Positions 44,280-51,466 of a DNA stretch of 64,000 bases are shown here, piece by piece; positions within the stretch are counted from its first letter, which is position 1, and each line of letters begins with the position of its first letter. The notes below the pieces were generated by a model. It was not told the origin of the DNA. It worked only from the letters and a program-made list of their open reading frames with translations, and made no database searches. The position numbers and the translations under genes were made by a program. The DNA is from Flectobacillus sp. BAB-3569 (lineage in GTDB: Bacteria > Bacteroidota > Bacteroidia > Cytophagales > Spirosomataceae): positions 62,001 through 126,000 of the forward strand of contig NZ_NJFZ01000005.1 of assembly GCF_002270355.1 (NCBI RefSeq), in the 5' to 3' direction.

Positions 44280-46733
44280 ATGAAACGATTTATACTTTCG
44301 GCAATCATTACTTGTGGATTAAGCTATGCGGGAATGGCACAAGTAAAAGGAAAAATTTCTGGCTCGGTTAGCGACAACCAACATAAAATTGTAGAATTCC
44401 CAACAGCAACTTTACTTAAAGCAAAGGATAGTACTTTGGTAAAAGGTGCACTGGGCGATGCTAACGGACATTTTGAGTTTGAATCCGTAAATGCGGGTGA
44501 ATATCTTGTAAGTGTGACGCAAATGGGATACAAGAAGTTTTTTACCCCAAAAATCATTATCTCAGATGGCAATACAAATGTCAACTTGGCAAGTATTGTA
44601 TTGGTAGAAGAAAGTAAACAGCTTAGTGAGGTTACGGTGTCGGCACAAAAACCATTTATCGAACGTCAGGTTGATAAAACTGTAGTCAATGTCGAAAACA
44701 GCATCATGGCGGCGGGTTCAACGGCCTTAGAGGTATTAGAACGTTCTCCAAATGTAATGATTGATAAAGATGGAAACATTAGTTTGAAAGGCAAACAAGG
44801 TGTACGAGTTATGATTGACGGTAAAATTTCTTATTTATCAGGTCAAGATTTAGCAAACTTTTTGCGTAACCTTTCGGCTGAGCAATTGGCTCAAATCGAA
44901 ATTATGACTAACCCTTCATCAAAATATGATGCAGCAGGTACGGCAGGTATTATCAATATTAAGTTGAAGAAAAATGTCAATATGGGCTTGAACGGTTCAG
45001 CCAACGTAGGTATTGGTCACGGTAAATATCTTCGTGAAAATGCTGGCATCAACCTTAACTATCGTAATGGCAAGGTAAATGCGTATGGCAACTATAGCTG
45101 GAACGAACGTCGTCAGGAAAATACGAATGATATTTACCGTTATTTCAGAGCACAAAACGAAATGTATCATGCCGACGGTAGAAGAAAGAGCTTTAGTTAT
45201 AATCACTCTTTAAAAGCAGGTGTAGATTATTTTATTTCTGACAAAACAACCATTGGTATCTTGGTCAATGGCTCATCGGGAAGTTGGGGCGCAGACTCAG
45301 CTTTGACGGTAACAACCAAGTATGTCAACAATAAGCTTACGCAGACCATTCCTACGGCAAATAATGTATCGCAACCTTGGAAGAATATCTCTACTAATTT
45401 AAACTTAAAACATACTTACGATTCTACTGGTAGAGAGTTGACGGTCGATTTGGACTATGCCTACTATGACAATCGTTCAAGCAATGACTATATTACACAG
45501 TACTTTAATGGGAATGATTTGACAAGCAAATTTCGTTCTGACTCTACTTTGGTAAATAAAAGTCTTTCAGGTATCAACCAATATTCGTTAAAAGTAGATT
45601 ACACCTTACCAGTTTCGAAAGTTACTAAATGGGGAATGGGAGTAAAAGCTAGTTATGTGATTACGGATAACGATTTGAAGTTTTACGAAAATTTAGAAGG
45701 CGGTGGTTTGAATTTGTTGAAAAGAAATAGCAATCAGTTTGTGTACAAAGAAAACATCAATGCTGCTTATTTAAACTATCAAACCAAATGGAATAAGTTT
45801 AGTGCACAATTAGGTTTACGTGCGGAATGGACGATTGCAGATGGCAAATCTACGAGTTATGAAACCTTAAAAGATTCAACTTTTACACGTGATTATTTGA
45901 AATTGTTTCCAAGTGCATTTGTGCAATACGAAGCCAATAAGAACCATACATTAGGCGTAACCTACAGTCGTCGTATCGACCGCCCAGGCTATGACCAATT
46001 AAATCCATTTGTCTTTTTCTTAGACCCATATACTTATCAAGTTGGAAACCCTTATTTGCGTCCACAATTGACCAATTCATTTGAACTGACACACTCGTAC
46101 AAGGGTATTATTTCAACAACGGTAAATTACAGTCATACATCTGATTTTATGTCAGAAATCTTGAAACAAAATGATGCGACTCGAGCTACTTACCAAACGG
46201 TAGACAACTTAGCACAACAAGATAACTTCGGTGTGACGATTTCGGCTCCAGTGCCAATTACAAAATGGTGGATGAGTGTGAATGAATTTAACTTGAATTA
46301 CACAAAAGTTCAAGGAGCTATTCAAAATATCAATGTGGTTCCGTCGGCAACCAACTATTATTTCAACTCGAATAATACATTTAGCTTAGGTAAAGATTAC
46401 AAACTTGAATTAGGAGGCTGGTACGTTTCTGGTGGTTTGTGGAGTATTTTCAAAATCAACTCGCAAGGTGCAATAAACTTCGGTATCCAGAAAACATTGC
46501 TTGACAAAAAGGCTACTTTGAAATTGAACGTTCAAGATATTTTCTTTACCAACAAAGCTACAGCAACGACACAATATGGCTCGGTTGATATTATTTCAAG
46601 CAATACATGGGACAGTCGTCAGGTACGTTTGACATTTAGTTATCGTTTTGGAAACTCAAAAGTGTCAGCTGCTCGCAACCGCTCAACAGGCTTAGACGAA
46701 GAAAAAAGTCGTGTGAAGAATGGCGGAAACTAA
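44280..46733 (+). CDS. TonB-dependent receptor-like outer membrane beta-barrel protein
   Basis: Outer-membrane protein of 817 aa. Signal peptide KRFILSAIITCGLSYAGMAQ, then a carboxypeptidase regulatory-like domain (about 25-110; KISGSVSDNQHKIVEFPTAT), a plug (TVSAQKPFIERQVDKTVVNV ... VRVMIDGKISYLSG, about 120-220), and an OMP_b-brl_2 barrel (about 230-800; YSRRIDRPGYDQLNPFVFFL is the typical late motif). No SusD partner follows, so it is a stand-alone receptor; ligand unknown. ATG 44280 is preferred over GTG 44229 because it gives a normal signal peptide. Confidence 0.92.
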   Translation: MKRFILSAIITCGLSYAGMAQVKGKISGSVSDNQHKIVEFPTATLLKAKDSTLVKGALGDANGHFEFESVNAGEYLVSVTQMGYKKFFTPKIIISDGNTNVNLASIVLVEESKQLSEVTVSAQKPFIERQVDKTVVNVENSIMAAGSTALEVLERSPNVMIDKDGNISLKGKQGVRVMIDGKISYLSGQDLANFLRNLSAEQLAQIEIMTNPSSKYDAAGTAGIINIKLKKNVNMGLNGSANVGIGHGKYLRENAGINLNYRNGKVNAYGNYSWNERRQENTNDIYRYFRAQNEMYHADGRRKSFSYNHSLKAGVDYFISDKTTIGILVNGSSGSWGADSALTVTTKYVNNKLTQTIPTANNVSQPWKNISTNLNLKHTYDSTGRELTVDLDYAYYDNRSSNDYITQYFNGNDLTSKFRSDSTLVNKSLSGINQYSLKVDYTLPVSKVTKWGMGVKASYVITDNDLKFYENLEGGGLNLLKRNSNQFVYKENINAAYLNYQTKWNKFSAQLGLRAEWTIADGKSTSYETLKDSTFTRDYLKLFPSAFVQYEANKNHTLGVTYSRRIDRPGYDQLNPFVFFLDPYTYQVGNPYLRPQLTNSFELTHSYKGIISTTVNYSHTSDFMSEILKQNDATRATYQTVDNLAQQDNFGVTISAPVPITKWWMSVNEFNLNYTKVQGAIQNINVVPSATNYYFNSNNTFSLGKDYKLELGGWYVSGGLWSIFKINSQGAINFGIQKTLLDKKATLKLNVQDIFFTNKATATTQYGSVDIISSNTWDSRQVRLTFSYRFGNSKVSAARNRSTGLDEEKSRVKNGGN

Positions 46734-46772
46734 TAAAGTACAAAGTTGCGAATGAGTAGTGTAAAGTGAAAT

Positions 46773-46920
46773 TAAGTTAGTGGGCAAAATAAAATTTAAG
46801 ATTGTACTTGAGGCTTTCAGGTAACGACTTTCGGCGGTGGGCTTTAGGAAAAATGGATGTCTGTGGTCGTTATTAACATTCTAACACTCTTTGCCTTGTG
46901 CCTATTGCCTTGTCCCTATG
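46773..46920. repeat. Dispersed intergenic repeat, family B, copy 2
   Basis: Matches 19814-19951 in order: TAAGTTAGTGGGC, GGCTTTCAGGTAACG, and CTCTTTGCCTTGTGCCTATT. Both copies lie a short way past the end of a gene. Confidence 0.6.
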
Positions 46921-47027
46921 ATATAAGCAAAAAAGACTTGAGATTGGAGAGGTTACTTTCCGTTCTCAAGTCATTTACTTATCAAGAGGTTGCCGAGTTG
47001 CTTTTGTTTTTTCATAGATACTTTTTG

Positions 47028-47204
47028 CTAGCTTACGCGGTACATCGTCGCGCTCTGGTTACGAAGCATAAAAGCTAAAACAGCTTTCCAGAACGATTTG
47101 CGACTATTCTTTTCAGATTCTGCACTACTTTTTGTAGTTTTTGAAGCTGCGGCATTTTGTGATTCCTTCACAATTAAGTCTGCCAATAACAAGTTGTATT
47201 TCAT
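47028..47204 (-). CDS. Possible small basic protein
   Basis: A 58-aa frame from ATG 47204: MKYNLLLADLIVKESQNAAA, a Ser/Lys-rich middle, then RKSFWKAVLAFMLRNQSATM. Nothing recognised. The amphipathic end and lack of an opposing gene make it possible, but coding is not proven. Confidence 0.3.
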   Translation of the reverse strand: MKYNLLLADLIVKESQNAAASKTTKSSAESEKNSRKSFWKAVLAFMLRNQSATMYRVS

Positions 47205-47499
47205 AATGAATATATTTGAGTGAAGAGTGTCTTCCAATCAATCTTGGAAGGTTGCAAAAGATAACACGAATGCAATTTTCTGTAAATCAAAAAATTACGC
47301 AACATTTACCACTCCTTAACTAAACCAGTGTTATCTCGTTTGGTATTATGACACAAAGTTAAAGCATTAAGTTTCAAAGAACCTAAAATATATAACTTTT
47401 CGAATACAAGTTCTTTATTTACTACAATTTTATTGAATTTTACCAAGAAAACACACTTCAAATAAGTCAATAATATCTTTTATTTCCACAAAATCAAAA

Positions 47500-47529
47500 A
47501 TGGCTATCGAAACAAAATTCGATAGCCAT
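47500..47529 (-). terminator. Terminator of pgeF
   Basis: ATGGCTATCGAA (47500-47511) / TTCGATAGCCAT (47518-47529); the minus strand continues with a T-rich run. It lies about 95 bases past the pgeF stop. Confidence 0.78.
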
Positions 47530-47624
47530 CTGTATAAATTTCAGAAAAAGAATGTCTATAAAGCAGTTTATCCAACAATAGTTAACCCTGATTTCAAATT
47601 CTTCAGGTCATTGTCAAGAGAAAG

Positions 47625-48368
47625 TTATTCAGGCTGAATGCCTATGATGGTAGTAAATCGACCAGTATTACCCTTTTCTTTTCGGAAAGAATAATAATCG
47701 TCATTATTTAAAATCGTAGAATACGGAGAAACCTGAATGTTTTCGATCGGAACACCACAGTCTAACAGTTGTGCAAGATTGGCCTTTTTTAGATCAATCA
47801 AATACTTTTGTCGTTCTTCGTCAAACCGTTTAAAAGCTGGTTTAAACTCGTCTGCAACTTCGATACCAACTTCAAAGTTTTTTTCATCGATACAAGTACC
47901 TACATAGGCAAAACAGTTTTCGGGTCTTGTCCCAAACTCTTCTTGCATTTTTTGAAGTGCCTTTGCAGTGATTTGTCTGACTGTACCGCGCCAACCAGCA
48001 TGTACCGCACCTACTGCCTGTTTGACAGGATCATAAATCAAAATTGGTGTACAATCGGCTACTGTTACACTCAAAAAAACACCCTTTCTGTTTGAAACCA
48101 ATGCATCATACCCTTGAAATGTTTTGCCTCTAGTCGCCACAACCACCTCATCGCTGTGGGTTTGTCGAGAATGTGCTACTCTACGTTCTCCAATTCCTAA
48201 GGCATCATACAAAATTCTGCGGTTTTGAATAATTGTTTCTTTTTTGTCACCACTATACAAGCCCAAATTGAGCGAAGTATAAGGTTTTTCGCTTATGCCA
48301 CCATGCCTGGTGGTTTCTGCAGCAACTAAATTTGTAAATTGCTCAAAAATTTCAGGTCGTCTGAACAT
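47625..48368 (-). CDS. pgeF: Peptidoglycan editing factor PgeF (YfiH / laccase-domain family)
   Basis: Soluble 247-aa protein of the DUF152 family, known in Escherichia coli to remove mis-incorporated residues from cell-wall precursors and reported to act on purine nucleosides in relatives. The copper/zinc-site residues are visible: His in HSRQTHSDEVV (about 60-70), Cys in VTVADCTPILIYDP (about 108-121) and His in GAVHAGWRGTV (about 126-136). Length is standard. The start is the ATG at 48368, divergent from the polysaccharide deacetylase gene 72 bases away, which also acts on a cell-surface polymer. Confidence 0.92.
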   Translation of the reverse strand: MFRRPEIFEQFTNLVAAETTRHGGISEKPYTSLNLGLYSGDKKETIIQNRRILYDALGIGERRVAHSRQTHSDEVVVATRGKTFQGYDALVSNRKGVFLSVTVADCTPILIYDPVKQAVGAVHAGWRGTVRQITAKALQKMQEEFGTRPENCFAYVGTCIDEKNFEVGIEVADEFKPAFKRFDEERQKYLIDLKKANLAQLLDCGVPIENIQVSPYSTILNNDDYYSFRKEKGNTGRFTTIIGIQPE

Positions 48369-48440
48369 GTTTTATAAGTTTAAATTTTTCCCGCTACAAA
48401 GTTATAAGAATATCGAGTGTACATTTCAACCTTTCAATAA

Positions 48441-49268
48441 ATGATATTTATAAGACAAAAAAGAGGGATAATTGCAATATTAGTGGCGCTAACTATGAGC
48501 AGTTTATGGCTATTCAGAGGCTACCTCTTTCCACAAAATATGCCTAAGGCTGGAATCGCGCTCTCCTTTGATGACCGATTCATCAAAGAATGGTACTTAT
48601 TACGCCCTCTATTTAGGAAATATAATGCGCATGTGACCTTTTATTTGACTCAGCCTGATAGCCTTAGCGCTGAAGAATGGAATATGTTAGGTGCGTTATC
48701 CAAGGATGGGCATGAAATTGCTTGTCATGGTGCAATACATACCCAATCTATACCTTTTGTGTGGCACAATTCAATAAAAGAGTATTTTAAGGTCGAAATA
48801 TTTCCTGCCTTAAATACCATGAAAAAGCATGGCTACACTCCAACAACATTTGCTCATCCGGGAGGCTCGCAGTTTTGGTGGCTCGACCAAAAACTCTACC
48901 AATATTTCAATTTATTACGAGATGTTTCTCTCAAAAAAAGAAAGCTTGGCAATTGGGTATTTGAGCGAAAGATTGATGAGATTAATGAAATTTATTTTAG
49001 ACCTAATCAATCCAAAAGCGTAAGCGCCCTAATGATTGATATCGGCAATGAACTCTCAGAAAAAGAGATACTAGAAGTATTAAAAAAGGCAAAGAGTACC
49101 CAAAGTGCTGTTATGCTTTTTGGACATAAACCGCTATTTCAGTCTGCGAAGACAGGACAAGAATATGGATTTGAAGTCGAATTTTTGACGTATATTTTGT
49201 CAGAAAGTGCTAAATTAGGTCTGAAAACCTATACAATGGCTGAATTAAGCCAATTCAATAAACCGTAA
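48441..49268 (+). CDS. Polysaccharide deacetylase family protein, membrane-anchored
   Basis: Carbohydrate esterase 4-like (NodB homology) protein of 275 aa with an N-terminal signal-anchor (GIIAILVALTMSSLWLFRGY). Motif 1 with the metal-binding Asp pair is ALSFDDRF (about 40-47), and motif 2 with two His is EIACHGAIH (about 92-100). Later motifs (TFAHPGG, LFGHKPLF) are recognisable but loose. It probably deacetylates a periplasmic or surface glycan such as peptidoglycan or exopolysaccharide. The M28 peptidase gene follows 58 bases later. Confidence 0.85.
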   Translation: MIFIRQKRGIIAILVALTMSSLWLFRGYLFPQNMPKAGIALSFDDRFIKEWYLLRPLFRKYNAHVTFYLTQPDSLSAEEWNMLGALSKDGHEIACHGAIHTQSIPFVWHNSIKEYFKVEIFPALNTMKKHGYTPTTFAHPGGSQFWWLDQKLYQYFNLLRDVSLKKRKLGNWVFERKIDEINEIYFRPNQSKSVSALMIDIGNELSEKEILEVLKKAKSTQSAVMLFGHKPLFQSAKTGQEYGFEVEFLTYILSESAKLGLKTYTMAELSQFNKP

Positions 49269-49286
49269 TTACAATTCAATCCACAA

Positions 49287-50699
49287 GTGTTTGGCTTCGT
49301 CTTACACACAAACATTACCTTTATTCATGAAAAAAAATACTCCTTCATCACAACACTATTGCTGTCGGCAACGCTTAGTCAGGCACAAACTGCGGACTCG
49401 GTTGTCGTTAAAAAATTATATGATGCGACTCTTTCTCACGGACAGTCTTACGAGTGGCTTCGTCAACTTACTACGCAAATTGGTGGTCGTTTGGCAGGTT
49501 CTGCCAATGCTGCCAAAGCTGTACAATGGGGCAAAAGTGTACTCGAACAGACTGGAGCTGACCGTGTATTCTTACAAGATGTGATGGTTCCTCATTGGGA
49601 ACGCGGTGCAAAAGAAGAGGCCTATATCGTTGTCGGCAAACAAAAAATCACAGTTCCATTATTGGCATTAGGAGGTTCAATTGCAACACCTAAAAAAGGG
49701 ATTCAAGCTGAAGTAATCGAAGTTCAGAACTTTCAAGAATTACGTGCTTTAGGAAAAGAAAAGTGCGAAGGAAAAATCATTTTCTTCAATCGCCCAATGG
49801 ATCCTACTAAAATTAACACGTTTGAAGCCTACGGTGGTGCAGGCGACCAACGTCGCAGTGGAGCTAATGAAGCCAGTAAAGTTGGCGCTATCGGTGTAAT
49901 TATACGTTCATTGAGTAATACATTGAACGACTACCCTCATACAGGCTCGATGCAGTACGCTACAGGTGTTCCATTGATTCCAGCTGGAGCTATTTCAACG
50001 AATGCGGCTGAGTTGCTTAGCAAAACCTTGAAGGAAAATCCTAAGACACAGTTTTTCTTCAAACAAAACTGTGAGACTTTGGACGATGCCCCTTCTCATA
50101 ATGTAGTAGCTGAGATTAAAGGCTCTGAAAAGCCAGATGAATATATCGTAGTGGGTGGTCACTTAGACTCTTGGGATGTTGCACAAGGCGCACACGACGA
50201 TGGTACAGGTATTGCTCAGTCGATGGAAGTGCTACGATTGTTCAAAGAACTAGGTATCAGACCTAAGCGCACTATCCGTATTGTTCTTTTTATGAATGAA
50301 GAAAATGGTAACCGTGGTGGTATCAAATACGCAGAGTTAGCAAAGCAAAATAACGAAAAACATATCTTCGCCTTGGAATCCGACAGTGGTGGTTTTACAC
50401 CAAAAGGCTTTGGTATTCAAGGAGCGGCAGCTTCTGTTCTAGAAAAAATCCAAGGATATAAATCTTTGTTTGCTCCATACGGTTTACACGAAATCGAGCG
50501 TGGTAGCGGAGGTGTCGACATCGGCCCATTGGGTCCACAAGGAACAGTCTTGATTGGTTTCAAACCAGATTCTCAGCGTTATTTCGAGTATCACCATGCT
50601 TCAAATGACAAGTTTGATACGGTAAACCAACGTGAATTAGAACTTGGTGCAGCTTCAATGGCTTCATTAATTTACTTGTTAGATAAATACGGTTTGTAA
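49287..50699 (+). CDS. M28-family zinc metallopeptidase, signal peptide out of frame with its ATG
   Basis: Exported carboxypeptidase Q-like aminopeptidase of about 460 aa. A PA-type insert (about 130-250) precedes the zinc core: GGHLDSWDVAQGAHDDGTG (first His and bridging Asp), FMNEENGNRGG (catalytic Glu pair), ESDSGG (Asp) and YHHASNDKFDTV (last His). The frame opens at GTG 49287 and then reads IHEKKYSFITTLLLSATLSQ. The natural start is ATG 49327, followed by eight A residues; nine would give MKKKYSFITTLLLSATLSQ in frame. The core is intact. Confidence 0.88.
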   Translation: MFGFVLHTNITFIHEKKYSFITTLLLSATLSQAQTADSVVVKKLYDATLSHGQSYEWLRQLTTQIGGRLAGSANAAKAVQWGKSVLEQTGADRVFLQDVMVPHWERGAKEEAYIVVGKQKITVPLLALGGSIATPKKGIQAEVIEVQNFQELRALGKEKCEGKIIFFNRPMDPTKINTFEAYGGAGDQRRSGANEASKVGAIGVIIRSLSNTLNDYPHTGSMQYATGVPLIPAGAISTNAAELLSKTLKENPKTQFFFKQNCETLDDAPSHNVVAEIKGSEKPDEYIVVGGHLDSWDVAQGAHDDGTGIAQSMEVLRLFKELGIRPKRTIRIVLFMNEENGNRGGIKYAELAKQNNEKHIFALESDSGGFTPKGFGIQGAAASVLEKIQGYKSLFAPYGLHEIERGSGGVDIGPLGPQGTVLIGFKPDSQRYFEYHHASNDKFDTVNQRELELGAASMASLIYLLDKYGL

Positions 50700-50715
50700 G
50701 AAATACCTTTTGTGG

Positions 50716-50778
50716 GTGCTGGATTCCGTATGCTAGTGCTGGATTCCTTGTGCTGGTGCTGGATTCCTATCCAGCACC
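50716..50778. repeat. REP cluster left of the RAYT gene
   Basis: Three units of GTGCTGGATTCC start at 50716, 50736 and 50756 (period 20). The last is part of the hairpin GGTGCTGG..CCAGCACC at 50755-50778, whose exact inverted copy lies at 51423-51446. Confidence 0.82.
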
Positions 50779-50786
50779 CACTTTTT

Positions 50787-50806
50787 CCAAGGATTCCAAT
50801 CCTTGG
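50787..50806. repeat. Second REP-type hairpin
   Basis: CCAAGGATT / AATCCTTGG with a 2-base loop ends at the stop of the RAYT gene. A shorter AGGAT..ATCCT hairpin mirrors it near 51399-51411. Confidence 0.7.
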
Positions 50807-51358
50807 TTATTCTAATAAAATAACATCTATTACGGTTTGTTCCTTCGTATAATAATTCCTTGCCGAACTATACCGCCAATCTTCAGGCCTATCTACAAAG
50901 CCAGCCTTCACAGGATTTTGATGTATATAATCCAATTTCTGCATTATCACATCATAAGAATTCAGCCAAACAGGATGATTATCATGTTGCCAAAACTGGT
51001 ACTTTTCATTCCCTGCTGTCCGTTTTCCAGACCACTCGAAAAGCCTTAACATCCATTTTTTTCTTGATTCAAAGGGATTGTTTTCAATCGCTGAGAGAAT
51101 ACGTTTTGCGGTAAATTGCTTTAATTCTCGTAAAATTTTATCCATAGGTATTCCTCTCGTTCCGATAATAGCATGAAAATGATTGGTCATCAAGCAATAG
51201 GCATAAATGTCAAGGTCTTTTTCCTTGACACAAAAAGATAGACCTTCCATCAAGATATTGCTGTATTCCTCTCTGGTAAATACATCTACCCAAAAAACTG
51301 TTGCCGTGCTGATAAAATATAGACTCGATTGGTCTATAAACTTGTATTTTCTAGACAT
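50807..51358 (-). CDS. REP-associated tyrosine transposase (IS200-like, TnpA-REP/RAYT)
   Basis: HUH-superfamily single-strand transposase of 183 aa. HUH motif in MTNHFHAIIG (about residues 58-67), and the catalytic Tyr in KLDYIHQNPVKAGFV (about 141-155), a run characteristic of RAYTs. The protein is intact and has no IS ends of its own; it is flanked by REP hairpins instead, as expected of domesticated RAYTs that act on REP sequences. It sits between the M28 peptidase and polA and interrupts neither. Confidence 0.92.
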   Translation of the reverse strand: MSRKYKFIDQSSLYFISTATVFWVDVFTREEYSNILMEGLSFCVKEKDLDIYAYCLMTNHFHAIIGTRGIPMDKILRELKQFTAKRILSAIENNPFESRKKWMLRLFEWSGKRTAGNEKYQFWQHDNHPVWLNSYDVIMQKLDYIHQNPVKAGFVDRPEDWRYSSARNYYTKEQTVIDVILLE

Positions 51359-51422
51359 AGAAATTTTTGATTTGTTGTAAAACTATTTTTTAAGTTTTAG
51401 GATAGAATCCTTAGAAAAAATA

Positions 51423-51446
51423 GGTGCTGGATAGGAATCCAGCACC
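51423..51446. repeat. REP hairpin right of the RAYT gene
   Basis: GGTGCTGGATAGGAATCCAG and onward, the exact reverse complement of 50755-50778. The pair encloses the RAYT gene as an inverted repeat. Confidence 0.85.
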
Positions 51447-51466
51447 AGCGTAGGGACATATATTTT

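Noticed and set aside
46857..47078. Plus-strand 73-codon frame
   Set aside because: It begins within dispersed repeat family B and has no recognisable features.
50716..50778. Three 20-bp-period repeats resembling a tiny CRISPR array
   Set aside because: Spacers would be 8 bases, no cas genes are nearby, and the units belong to REP hairpins around a RAYT gene.
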